From NCBI RefSeq assembly GCF_019703515.2, contig NC_059368.1, positions 33,320,735 through 33,384,734 of the forward strand: a stretch of 64,000 nucleotides of DNA. Reading direction: 5' to 3'. Made by a program: the position numbers and the translations under genes. A model generated the notes under the pieces. It had not been told where the DNA came from and searched no databases. It saw only the letters and a program-made list of their open reading frames with translations. Shown here in pieces: positions 1 to 12,007 of the stretch. Numbering within the stretch: position 1 is the first letter of the stretch; every line of letters starts with the position of its first letter. Source of the stretch: Myxocyprinus asiaticus. Taxonomy: Eukaryota > Chordata > Actinopteri > Cypriniformes > Catostomidae.

Positions 1-2683
1 AAAATGAACGGACTGGCCACATTCAGAGCAGCTCAGCGCATTAAGATGATCCATTTTAAAGTGCTCTGATGGGCGTACCGTCTATGGAGGTTTGCACCAA
101 ACTCCCATGAAAATGCAAGTGAGGATATTTATAGTTACACTTTAATTTTATTTGCGCAGTGGCAAATGTTCTTGGCTCATACACACAATGTAAATGACAC
201 ACAGGAGGAGATGCCTGCTTGCTCCATTACTCTCGAGATGATAGATAAAGAAACATATTTTCAAATGCACATAGAATTTCAAATGTTTTCCTTCATGCGA
301 GGCTTGTAGGTTTTATTGGACAGCCTTAACATAACATGAGAGAGTGAAGAATTTAGGACAGAAATACAGTTTACATTATTATTATTGCATAATGTAATAT
401 AATGGGTGGTGTTGTCTGGGTTTCATAAATTATATAACATATATGACTTTTTATGTAATTCTATCCCTGTGCAATAATTTTTAATGTAAAATGCAATATT
501 TTTTAAAGCCTTAAAAATAATCAAATAGCCCCATTTTATTATATTATTTCAAGTTAAATATCAGTAAATTACTACTTAAGGTGTAGGCCTCTCTGTCATA
601 AGCATGCGTACACCTTAAGAAGAATGACAATTTGTATGACAATTGATTATCATAATAATCGCAATTATTTATGAAAAATTATTGTCAGCCAAATTTCATA
701 ATCATGAAAGCTGCAATGGGGTCTGAGTTCTTAAGGAGCTATGGTGTGAACAACAAGGGGTCTGAGACCACAATAATGTGAAGAGGACCAAAAAAAGAAA
801 CTGGGTCCTCTTTTAAGTCCACTTACATTGTGAACACCAAAATCACTGAGGTCATATGCGGTTGGTTCCCTTTCTGGTTCACTTTAACCAAACTGGGTTT
901 GGTTAACTTAAAATGTACTATATGTGAAACCACCCTGTGAGTGCTCTAGAGCTGTAGCTGTAGAGGGCTTAAGAGCATTGTAAGCAGGGCCGGTTACAAA
1001 GCACAAGTAAAACAGTATCATCATGGAGCTAACACTAACCATAAATGTACTGGAAAATGCACATGAAAAAATAATGAACCTTCATAAAATCGCTCTTAAC
1101 AACTGAGATCAACTGTTATTAAAAAAAAAAAAAAAAAAAAACAAACCTACCTGGACCTTTTTTATTTTGTTTTCCCACATGCACTCACTTCACAAGAATA
1201 TACAGTATATGCACTTAAAAGAACACTGAAACTTTCTAGCTGATTTGTATTCTCCTATAATTTACAGGGAAAAAGAAATAGGATTGTTTCAGTTTACATC
1301 TGTGGAAAGTGCTGGCCATTTCACCATGACAACACTAAGTGTGGCAGAGAGACAGAGACACAAAGCTTTTAAGTTCTTCCAATAATCACAAAACTCCCTA
1401 TGACTCCCTATGAAAGAGCTATCCTGTCATTTTAAAACAGATACATTACAAACACTCTTTCCAAGGGAATGTTTTTAAAATCTGAATTAGCTCTTGATGC
1501 TAAGCTTGCATTAGATAAAATTACTGTTAACTCCACATATGAAGAAGTTAATACAATGGTTGTTCTTTTCTGAAAGACAGTTTCAAAGAAACTGATTATA
1601 CTTATTCTAGGTCAGTGTTATTATTTGAAATGCACATGATGTGTTCCCTTACAAAAATCGAGAGTTCAGGCAAACTTGCTGCAATTTGCCACTCATTATT
1701 ATTTTTCACATACAAATGAGCGTTGCGACAAACTCTAATGTCGCCAAAGGTTTGCTTCAGGTTCACCACTACCGGTGAAGAGCTGCAAACATCTGTCAAA
1801 CATGTGCGGCGAATCGCAAGCTCATTTGCACGTGAAAATAATGTGTCTGAAATGTACGGCAAGTGTGCAGCAAAACTGCGGCAAGTTTGTCAGAATTTAA
1901 ATGTTTTGTATGGGTTGCCACTAGCTTTAGCCATAACAGCATAGGGTGATGTTAAATCATTCAATTCATATTTGTAAGGTGCTGTCTTCACTGAAGTTTC
2001 ATTACTTGCCACATTCACCTTTAATAACAATTTGTTTTGTTAGATCAGCATCATAGCCAAGCAAATCTACCACTTCTGCTTAGTACAGTGATCACCAAGT
2101 GTCCAACATTCCACACTCTGATTTGATGGTTGAAGAAGTACATCATCCGGGTACCCATAGTAGGCTACACTTCTTTTTGTTGCATTTTCAGTGTTATCAT
2201 ACTACTTGCACTACTTACACTAAAAATGGCATAGAATTGTGTAGAAGTGTGCGGTTTGGGACATACCTTGGGTTCTATTTGAATGAGAGGAGCATACATT
2301 TACAGTAGAAGCCCTGAGCAATGCAAAGCTAAAGTATTAGCTACTGCATCTCAGCTGTGCACACTGGTCTCATGACTGCTGTAAATCCCTCCCTCGCTGG
2401 TCCGAGTGCTTTTATAAAGACAGAAATTATAGTGTAAATCCAGCATCTGCTTATTTGCATTACCATGTCAAAGGCTCTGGAGTTATTTCACTGGGATGTT
2501 TTCAAAAGCCCAAAGTAGATCAAGAAACATAGCATGAGTATTTATCATCAAAAGAGTCCGTAAGAAGTCAGGAAAGTGTTCACTTCAGTGGCAAAGTCAA
2601 GAATTTTTTTTAAAACTCATGTTTGTGAAGGATTATGTATTTATGTAAATAACAAATATACTGCATGTAATATAATCTTTTAA

Positions 2684-2735
<52 letters not shown>

Positions 2736-3822
2736 GTGTGTGTGTGTAAGAATATCAAAGCATCCCATAGCATCTTGTTGTGCACTGCCTGTCACTAGGC
2801 CCTGTTTACACCTGGTAATAAAATCCAATTTGGCCAAACCACTTTTGGAGGTAGTCGAAAACATGTGACCCCATTGGTTTTGAAACTCAAACACTACTGC
2901 GTTCTAATCCTGGATAACATCAAAGGACCGCCTACTCACCTGTCAAGCATCTATTGCACTAAAACAGGGCTTTTAAACTTTGACTACATTGTGGGAAAAA
3001 GAGAGGCTTTCATTTCAATTTATCTGTCAGTCCCTTGAAAAATAAGAAAGAGCTTGTCAGAAAAGATGGTGCGGCCCTCTGCGATATGGAACTGATCATT
3101 GACTAAGTTCTATACACCAGTTACTGATTCTCAAGTACCTAACTACATAGTAAACGATTAAATTCACTGGATTATCACAAATATCTACATTACTAGATGG
3201 TTATTTAATGTGGGAAATGTTTGGGTTGATTTTGAAATAAAATAACTATATTTTGATATAGGGAAAACAGGGGATAGATGTCAAAGTTGTCACAATGGAA
3301 CCTGCAATGAACCATCACCCCACCACCAAAACATCAAAAAACAAAATCTATGCTTCTCTTTAAATCTACACCTGCAATAGCCTATTATTAAAAAGCCAAT
3401 ATTAGGCTTTTCAGCAACATTTAAAAAGTAAAACATTTATGAAGCACAAAGTAATTAATATAACAACAAAATTAGAAAAGTAAAAACACACACAAAATAA
3501 TAATAATAAAAATCAATAAATAATAGGGATTATGGCTGGGTAAAAATATAGATTTTCCAATTAACCGCATCAATCTCAATATTGATTCTTAAAATCCCAA
3601 GATCAATTTTTTGATATGCGAAGTTCAACACTGAGATACTTTCATTTGTGTGTTGAGAGGAAAAGTTTAGTTTCACTGAAGATGAGATCCATGCAATCCA
3701 TTTGGCAGTCTCTTTTTACCCTTAAATGCATGGGTATTTCACCAAACACTTTCACATATTTGGGTCATATTTAGAGACACGTCACATACTTCTATCAAAA
3801 ATGGACCTAAAAATGCCCAGAT
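1..3822. other. Non-coding A+T-rich stretch
   Basis: No frame in this stretch resembles a known protein. It holds scattered A/T runs (a poly-A near 1120-1141), a CT/GA microsatellite at about 2684-2732 that turns into TG, and at 2795-2885 a piece starting with a tttacacctgg motif that recurs near 17170-17240, which suggests an old dispersed repeat. The 720-930 block (alternating ggtcctctt and ggttcac motifs) also looks repeat-like but could not be assigned. Frames spanning the CT run translate into Arg-Glu repeats and are not genes. Confidence 0.6.
2684..2748. repeat. CT/TG microsatellite
   Basis: A nearly pure CT dinucleotide run of about 48 bases is followed directly by a short TG run, making a compound microsatellite. 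Confidence 0.95.
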
Positions 3823-3972
3823 CAGTGCCGGTCCTCCCTATACACAATATAGTTGTGTAGGGCCCCTGATCTGCCAGAGAGCCCCCACACTGTCAAAGAC
3901 GTTAAAAGCAATAATACTGGTATGTTTTTGCAAACAGCAGAGCTCTATGATGTAAACATAACCATAACAGTA

Positions 3973-4009
<37 letters not shown>

Positions 4010-5190
4010 ATATTTTGTTTCCATTTCAGGCATGCACCAGGTAACATAAGATGCATAAGATATGGCTATTGTTAGCTACTACATGTCAGTATCTGAAAAA
4101 TGATAAAAACGCACCAGTATAGTCAAACAGTCAAGCAAGAAGAAGGTCTGTACTTCTATCATATTTATATCTTTACATTTTCTTTAGAAAGCTCAAACTT
4201 CAGATCTCAGGCTTCAATATTAGACAGATGTTTTATGACAGAAATGGTACATCGAAAGTAATTTCTTAATTTGCACACTTAGAGAAATATGCTCATATGT
4301 TTATTTCAGATTTCTTGAGAGAAAAATAAAACTTTAATATTTCCTGGTAAATTTTGCAATCGATAAAGCATTTAACAGTGAAAATTTCTTCAGAATGCTA
4401 GATGGTGCTAGAGCATTATTTTTTTGCGAGCATTTAGCTGTCAATCATTGATTTATTTTATTGTTCATTTGTCTTCTGTTTTACTATTTTTGATCTGTCT
4501 TTCTTTCTTCATTCATTTACACTTGTTCATTGTTTTATTGTTTCATTGTTTGTAAAAACTTTACCATTACTAGTCTGTGAACTTCGCTGATAACATTACT
4601 TTGCACTCTTACTAAGTCCTGTACACACTTGCAGCGATTTTATCACTTGATGTCACTAGTCTCTGTACTATGAAATCGCTCCTGGGCGTTTCTACTGCTG
4701 TCGCTCTAACGTTATTGGTGGACTGGTCTGGCCATATCTTTAAAAATTGTTATCACAGATAAGATACATTGCTGGTAAAACCTAGATCTAATTCTAATTT
4801 GACAAGAAATTAGTTTTCTTGTCACAAAAATAAATAAATAAATACATTCATCTGTGGAGAGTGTTGTTACATAAACTACAGCAGTGCTCAGTGCTTTTGA
4901 TCATTAACCAGATTAGCGATCTATCAATGTACTAAATCTACAACTCTGTATTAATATGAACTGCAGCTGTGCTCATTGCATTAGATCATTAACAACGAAT
5001 TATCAATGTACGAATCAAACTCACTCAGACTGACAACATTTTCCTTTCCACGTATAATTTTTTATTAAATACATGTATGTGGTTACAGACAAATAATATA
5101 GAACGGTGAAATCGCTCACAGAAACTTTAATTTCTCCTCTGTCTTGCCTGCACTCGACTATGGGACTTTAGGCCATTTTAAATGAATTAT

Positions 5191-5283
<93 letters not shown>

Positions 5284-5523
5284 CCTTCTGGGACAATTCT
5301 CAAGTTTATTAGTAAAGTCCAGCAGCACCAGTGCAGACCCTGCTAATATAGAGCCACCAAGTGTCCTGCCAACTGACCCTGCAGTCTGGCCTTATGTTCC
5401 TTTTACTTTTATTTATTGACATTTGGCACCTTATATACCATTGGCTTATTGTCACAATAAAAAGTAATAAATACTAATGTTCCTTAAAATGAACTGGCCC
5501 CCAAAAGGCTAGGACCGGCACTG
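3823..5523. mobile_element. Non-autonomous hAT-like DNA transposon
   Basis: The stretch is bounded by 13-bp terminal inverted repeats, CAGTGCCGGTCCT at 3823-3835 and its reverse complement at 5511-5523. The 8 bases outside each end, GCCCAGAT and ACCCAGCT, agree at six of eight positions, as expected for an aged 8-bp hAT target duplication. CAG at the tip is also typical of hAT ends. No transposase frame is visible inside, so the copy is non-autonomous or internally deleted. Its interior carries a TA microsatellite near 3971-4009 and a long AT run at 5193-5280. Confidence 0.75.
5193..5280. repeat. Long AT microsatellite
   Basis: An uninterrupted AT dinucleotide run of about 44 units lies inside the hAT-like element. 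It is likely polymorphic and prone to assembly error. Confidence 0.95.
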
Positions 5524-6002
5524 ACCCAGCTAGTGTAACATTTTCAAAGCATTTTCAAGGCAATTAGAAAATAATACAAAAGGAATATATTCTGATTTAT
5601 TTTTATGTTTTATGTTTCATATATAAAAAAAGATGATGCAACAAATCAGGGCAAATCTAGAACAGTATTCATTACTTTCACACTGAAATTTTATGAGACA
5701 CAACTGGCTGTCAAACACTACACATAACACATAAGACACGCATAAGTATTTTCTCATGCACTTATTGAGTTTAAATAGATACACAACTTGCAAAGTTTCA
5801 ATAGTACACTAAAATGACAACAGTCATATCATACTGTTCATGTGCTGTACTTGCTACAGTTTACTTATATGTTGTTCCTTCATCAAATAGCAATCTCATA
5901 TGTAAATAAAATCAAACACTGAAACAACATCACCACCTTAAGTAACAAATAGCATGAATAATATGTATGTGTACACACATGTGAGATGAGATCTGGCATT
6001 GG

Positions 6003-7018
6003 CCGCAGGCTCAGTGGGCGGCCCGGCTTATCCTTTTGTTGTCTGGGGAGGCCCAGCTTGCAGCTCAACAACTGTCGGCGGCTAGTCTCCTGGCCTACAA
6101 CGTCTTGAAGAAAACCATCCTGCAGTGGGTTGGCCGGAGCCCAGAACAACACCGCCAGCTCTTCCGGTCGATGAAGTTGGAGAGGACCGGCCGCCTGTTT
6201 GCCTTCTCTCAACGTCTCTGTGACGCCTGCTGGAAATGGCTACTGGCGGGGGACCGCGACGTTGAGGGAATTATCGACCAAGTGGTGCTGGAACAGCTGA
6301 TCCGCTGGCTTCCAGAAGGGGTGGCGGAATGGGTCCAGTGCCATCACCCGGCATTGCTGGAGGAAGCGGTCCAGCTGGCGGAGGACCATATGGCGGCGTG
6401 TCCAAGGGCAGAAGAGCCCTCTCTCTCTTTCTCCTCCCCCTGTGCTTCCTCCCATCTCTTCCCACTTCCCCCTCCCCTTTCACTCTGTCCTCTCTCCAGG
6501 CCCTGTTCCTGCACCCTGGGGGCGTGGAAACCCGCCGCCGAAGCCGGTTCCTCGCTTGCGCCGGTTTATCCCTTCAGTGCCTTCCTGCTCTTCCCCTCAG
6601 GCAGATGCAACCGCCCCCTCAAGTGTGGGCGTAGCGCCTGGGCCGGCCTGCTGCCATTGCAGGGATCCGGAACACTTCCGGGATCAGTGTACTGTGATGG
6701 AGCTGGGAACTGTAGTCCAGATCCCCAACGCTCCACAGGCTGCCCCCGATCTGGCTGGAGGGTACAGGATACTGGTAAGAGTCAAGGGGAATACACACCA
6801 AGCCTTGGTGGACAAGGGTTGTAATCAGACCACTATCTACCAATGCTTGGTTCAACACGAGGCTTTGGGCACAACCAAAAGGGTGAAGGTGAAGTTTGTG
6901 CATGGAGATATTCACAATTACCCCGTGGTGACCCTTGTGATCAAATTTCGGGGAACAAAACATAGAGTGGAGGCCACGGTTAGTTCCCGCCTCACCCATC
7001 CGCTGATTTTGCTCGATC
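6003..7018 (+). pseudogene. Ty3/gypsy-type gag-CCHC-protease remnant
   Basis: This is a 5'-truncated gag-protease region of an LTR retrotransposon. The first part (about 6003-6400) encodes a helical capsid or SCAN-like gag domain with features such as WVGRSPEQHRQLFRS and WLLAGDRDVEGIIDQVVLEQ. A proline- and serine-rich linker with a frame change follows. Next comes a canonical zinc knuckle, C-x2-C-x4-H-x4-C, in CCHCRDPEHFRDQC near 6653-6694. A retropepsin-like segment follows, with ALVDKGCNQTTIY near 6804-6842. The catalytic D-S/T-G triad reads D-K-G here, so the protease would be dead. Codon use and GC content are much higher than in the flanks. No LTR or gypsy RT is attached, and the similarity stops at about 7018, where a different retroelement begins. 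Confidence 0.8.
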
Positions 7019-7019
7019 C

Positions 7020-8057
7020 CTTACCTCGTCCATCTTCTCGACAATTTTCTCACCATTTCTCCAAGCTATTTCCTCCCAGCAGCTTACTTATCGACTGTCC
7101 AAAAAGTTTTCAAAAAGCTAGGAGTCCCTCTGACCTCAGAAAATACAGCAGGCCCTTCTACATCTCTAGAGTTCCTTGGCATTATACTTGGCTCCTCAAA
7201 ATTCCAAGCCTCCCTTCCTAAAGACAAAATAGATAGGATATTTGCATTATTACAATCAGCCTTTTCCCGAATTCTCCTTACTTTCAATATCCTCATATGT
7301 CACTTAGCAAAATAAAATCTAACCAATCAAATTTTTCTTCAAATTGATCTTTGGCCAGCAATGCTCCACTATAGCAAATCCACAGATCTCCCTCCTAATC
7401 AAAGGATTTCAAAAACTAAACCAGCTCGCCCCGACTCCAGACAGCTTATAACAATCAAAATCCTTGCAAATGCCTGACTTTCCTTCATTCCAGACAATTA
7501 CCCCCCGATACAGCAATAACCCTAAACACTATGTTCATCCTAGTGTTCTTTGGCTTCCTCAGAATTTCCAAACTAACCACTAATTCAAAATTCGATCCAG
7601 CCATCCATCCAACCTTCTCCGACCTCCAAATATTAGACCATGATACCATCCACTTCCTCATCAAATGTAGTAAAATTGATAAATCAAAAAGGGGCCATTT
7701 CATCTACATTTTCAACTTGCCTACCCCAATTCATCCATATCAATCCTTGTCCATCTTCCTGTCATCTAGAAGCACCCAAATCTCCTCTCCCCTTGCCTCC
7801 TTTTCATAGACGCAAAACATAGCCCAGTATTGAGGCACTGGTTCCAGAAAAACCTAAAATACATCCTCACCCACTCCGGTTTCCCAGCCAATATGTTTTC
7901 CTCATACTCTTTCCACAAAGGAGCTGCAACCACTGCCACACAGAAAGGTTTTCCTGATTACCAAATTAAACAGCTTGGTCTTCAGACCTTCTATTCATAC
8001 ATCATAACCGCCCTTGCACACATCAAGCAAATACACCTAGCCCTCACCTCCTTTTAA
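7020..8057 (+). pseudogene. Ngaro/DIRS-type RT tail and tyrosine recombinase remnant
   Basis: This is a broken fragment of a tyrosine-recombinase retrotransposon. At about 7020-7060 the frame reads YLVHLLDNFLTISP, which matches the RT motif C of this group (LLDDF) with the second catalytic Asp changed to Asn. It continues at 7105-7250 as KKLGVPLTSENTAGPSTSLE and FLGIILGSSKFQASLPKDKI, the RT thumb side. At about 7530-7600 FGFLRISKL marks the start of the recombinase catalytic domain. At 7900-8000 YSFHKGAATTATQKGFP aligns with the HSFRIGAATTAA box, with the His and Arg of the HxxR motif altered. Several frameshifts separate the pieces. Ngaro is the best guess, with other DIRS-group families possible. 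Confidence 0.7.
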
Positions 8058-8059
8058 GT

Positions 8060-9061
8060 ATCCTTTAATTACACTCCCCCGCCGAATTTTCACTTCGACC
8101 TCCTGCTTTGCCCTGCAGTGGAAATGAGTATAGGTCCTGTGATAGTAAACTTATATAGATATGAAATAATCCAAGAAATATAATTTATGAAAGTGCAAAA
8201 AATAAAATAAAAAAATACATACCTAGGGTCTCTAATGAACCTATACACTTTTGGTACTCAAGCCATTATTATTTATTTTATTTTGTTTTATTTATTTATT
8301 TACTTGGAACTATCACATTCATTTTGTGTTACACTATTGATAAGAGAAAGATTGAGGAATGCTACAGAGGTGTGGACAAAACTCTAAAACATGGATGAGG
8401 TACAGGGAGAGGAATGAGGTCCCGGGTCACTTAAGCGTTAGAGGGTTGATACCCTTTCTTTACAGTCAGTTGTTGATTGAAAACAACAACAAAAAAATAA
8501 ACATTTACTCCACTCTTGTTAATATGCGCTCCAAACATAACGCTAAACTGCTGTTTCTTAAAGAGTCAGTACCATTTTACCACTTTTTTCCATTCTATGC
8601 AATGAAATTCATTCATCAAAATTACCCCTGAGTAGCTCCTGAGGTGGTTTCCAGTGTCCATAAATGCAAAACATTACGGTGCATGTAGGTGCATAAGGTG
8701 TATTTCACTTACCAGGCAAGTCACAGGGTGTTGAGATGCCCAGTCTATTAGCTTCCTGCAGTGAAACAACAGGAAACGCAGTCCTTTGGGAGATGTCACT
8801 TACCCAGCCAGGATGCTAGAGCCCATTTTGTACTCTCAGCTCCATTATTTATAAGCTACAGGTAGTATGGATTATCAACACTGCCTGCCTGTTTGTTTGT
8901 GGTTGCCTGTCTGGTTTGTCAAGAGAGTTTTAACATGTTGTTGGTACTGCGGAATAACTTGCAGCCTACTACATTCTCCTTATATCCTCATCACTCAGGA
9001 TACAGGCAGAAGCATGTGACACCCCACTCCATTTGTCTTGGGCTTCACTATTAAAGGTAAT
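8060..9061. other. Non-coding gap
   Basis: Simple A/T-rich sequence follows the recombinase remnant, with TTTA-type low complexity near 8270-8310. I see no gene, RNA or clear repeat ends here. Confidence 0.5.
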
Positions 9062-10415
9062 GGGCCTCACTCATGAACATTTCGCAAATATATGAACAAA
9101 TTGGGAGTAATTTACGTGTAAAATGGAGCTTCCCGAAAACTTTCCACTGGATTCAGGAACGCTTCGTATTCCCCAGATTTGTTAGTAAAACGTGTGTATG
9201 TTAGTGAATTTTAAACGTTCGTAAATAGAGCGCGCGTGCACATTCATTCACAATGATCATAATCCACACCCATGAAAACGTCATATAAGGAAGGCTTCAG
9301 ACTCATTAGTAAATGAGAATAGGAAGCTTTTAACATCTATGCAAACAGTAATATATATATATATTTAATGAAGTGCATTCACATAGTAAAATATTGATAT
9401 ATTAAACACTCATGTTCGTTCTAAAATGTAAGAGAGGAATTTACAGTCATTGCATGCTTTGCTGTCATCAGAGGTAACTTTTGTGAATTAAACAGTCTAA
9501 AAGTTCGATAAAAATGGTTTGGCATGAAGCTTTAGTGTAAATGTTTTTTTATTTTGGATGTCCACCACCATTAACCTTCGCTGGTTCAATTGAGTGCATC
9601 GCCAGCATCATTGGTGAAACTTCTTGAGTAAATCCAAGAATGTACAGTGATATACTTCCCGTGCAACAGGTAAAATCTTTAAAGAAATTGAAAGAATGCC
9701 TGAAGAAGGTCTTTGACCGAAAAGCTGTAAGATATTACAGATTTGCAAGCTTTAGGACATTGTGCTTTTTTTTTTTCTGTTTCCCATGGTTGTATTGTGT
9801 ACGCATGTGCTTATTTATAGGTTTAACAGCATTACCACTGACCATACATTATCAACTGAAGGTGATTTACCAATGCCTATACTAAATTATAAAACCTAAA
9901 TTATAGAGCTCATATTAATAAAATGTCCAACCAATCACATTAGAGGGCATTATTTATTTTATTTTATTTTTTTCGAGAATATCAAACACAAACTGTGCCT
10001 TCCCATGAACCTTTCACAACATGTCAAGATCTTCTGCTGGAAATATGATAAGCAAAGTTGGTAAAAAACTATATTTTGAAAAAAATAAATGCAAGCAGCA
10101 AAGAAATGTTTCTAAATAAAAAGTTTTTTTTTAAAGGTTAATTTCACTCATTTAATTATAAATAAATTTTTCATTACATGTTTAATTTCACTTCTATCAA
10201 AATGGGGTCATGGCAGTTTGTCTGAAAGAACACAACATGTTCAGATGTCTTAAACACGATTTACACATGGTCGGGAGCAGGTGTAAATTTTGTTCATACT
10301 GACTAACGTTTTGAAAATACTAAAAATGTCATAAATCCAAACATTTTCGTCAGACCAGCTTTACAAACGATTTACACAAAAATTTGTTCTGTTCGTGTTT
10401 CATGAATGAGGCACA
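9062..10415. mobile_element. Possible terminal-inverted-repeat DNA element
   Basis: The left end reads ggcctcactcatgaac and the right end (10397-10413) is close to its reverse complement, tttcatgaatgaggc. The interior near each end shares further complementary motifs around tttgttc and gtgtaaat. No transposase frame lies between them, so this would be a non-autonomous element. The target duplication is unclear, and the family (hAT or Harbinger) cannot be decided from the ends alone. Confidence 0.4.
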
Positions 10416-10580
10416 TTATGTGTCATTTCTGTGCCACTAGCAGAACAAAATGAAAAAAAAAAAAAAAAAAAAAGTATTTCCAAACACCACCTCTTGTATG
10501 GGGAAAATTAAACAATTTGCATAGAATAAATTAACTTTAATGACAGACAGTTAGAAGTTGCTTTGGACTCCTCCAGCCTT

Positions 10581-10618
<38 letters not shown>

Positions 10619-10910
10619 TTGGTTCTCCTATCATTACAAGGACTCTGCATGGAAATAATGATTTTTTTATACTGTACAAACTATATATTCTATCCCCTAA
10701 CCCTACACCTACCCCTAAACATAACCCTCACAGAAACCTTTTGGCATTTATACAAAAAAAAACAAAAAAAATACAAAAACAAAAACAATGTTTAGTATGT
10801 TTTTAAAGCTGTTTTAATTACAGGGACACTAGAGATGTCCTCATAAACCACATTTCTAGCATAATACCCTCATAATTACTAGTGTTTTACCTAAAAAATG
10901 TCAAAACCAA

Positions 10911-10945
<35 letters not shown>

Positions 10946-11499
10946 AGTTCCCTTTATTGACTCAATGCATTGGTTTGAGAATACTAGGATATATGCATAT
11001 CTCTCCATTCCAGTTCTCATGTATGAGTTTGGTGTGGTGGATGTTACCACATACTGCTGAGAAATGTCATTATATTTCTCCCCAGTCAAATAAATTTAAA
11101 CTTCTGTAACCAAATACATTTAGCTTAGCACAGCTGTGCACTTGTGTGCTCATTTGGGTGGAATCTGGAGAAAACAATTTCTCCCACATGCTCATAGAAG
11201 GGCCGACATGAATCAAGTGTGGTGACATTACAAATAAACCTGTAAAGTCGTTCAGAAGCTATAGGGACACTATGCAAGATTCCTAATGTTACATTAGTGA
11301 TTCAAACAAAGTTCATTTTGGCATACATACAGTATCACATTGAAAGTAGGACACATCTCTTAACACAGCAATCTCCTCCTCTGGCAAATTCATGGCACAA
11401 CACTATAAGGACAATAGGAGAATAGTATGTTTGTGCCAAGCACATTAGTGAGGCAGTCTTTGTGTACAAGGATAACCTAAAAGTTTAAACTTAACATTA
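10416..11499. other. Non-coding gap with microsatellites
   Basis: A poly-A run lies at about 10451-10472, a CA microsatellite at 10582-10615, and a compound CT/CA microsatellite at about 10914-10946. No supported coding sequence was seen. Confidence 0.6.
10582..10615. repeat. CA microsatellite
   Basis: A perfect AC/CA dinucleotide run of about 17 units. A second CA run preceded by CT units sits about 340 bases downstream. Confidence 0.95.
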
Positions 11500-12007
11500 T
11501 AAAGGGATAGTTCACCCAAAAATGAAAATTCTCTCATCATTTAGTCACCCTCATGTCATCCCAGATGTGTATGATTTTATTTCACCTGCAGAACACAAAT
11601 TATGATTTTAAGAAGAATATTTCAGCCCTGTTGGTTTATACAATGCAAGTGAATGAGTGCCAAAATGTTGATGCTTCAAAAAGCACATAAAGGCAGCATA
11701 AAAGTAATCCATATGACTCAAATGTTTTAATCCATATCTTCAGAAGTGATTTGATAGGTGTTTTTGAGAAACAGACTGTAACAGAAATATTTAAGTCCTT
11801 TTTTGCTAGAAATTCTTCTCCCTGCCCAGTAGGGGGCAATATGCATGAAGAATGTGAATCACCAAAGACACAAGAAGAAGAATGTGAAAGTGAAAATTAA
11901 AGTGGAGATTGACTTAGCAGGGAGTAGATTTTATAAGAAAAAAGGACTTAAATATTGATCTGTTTCTCACCCACACATATCATATTGATTCCGAACATAC
12001 CGATTTA

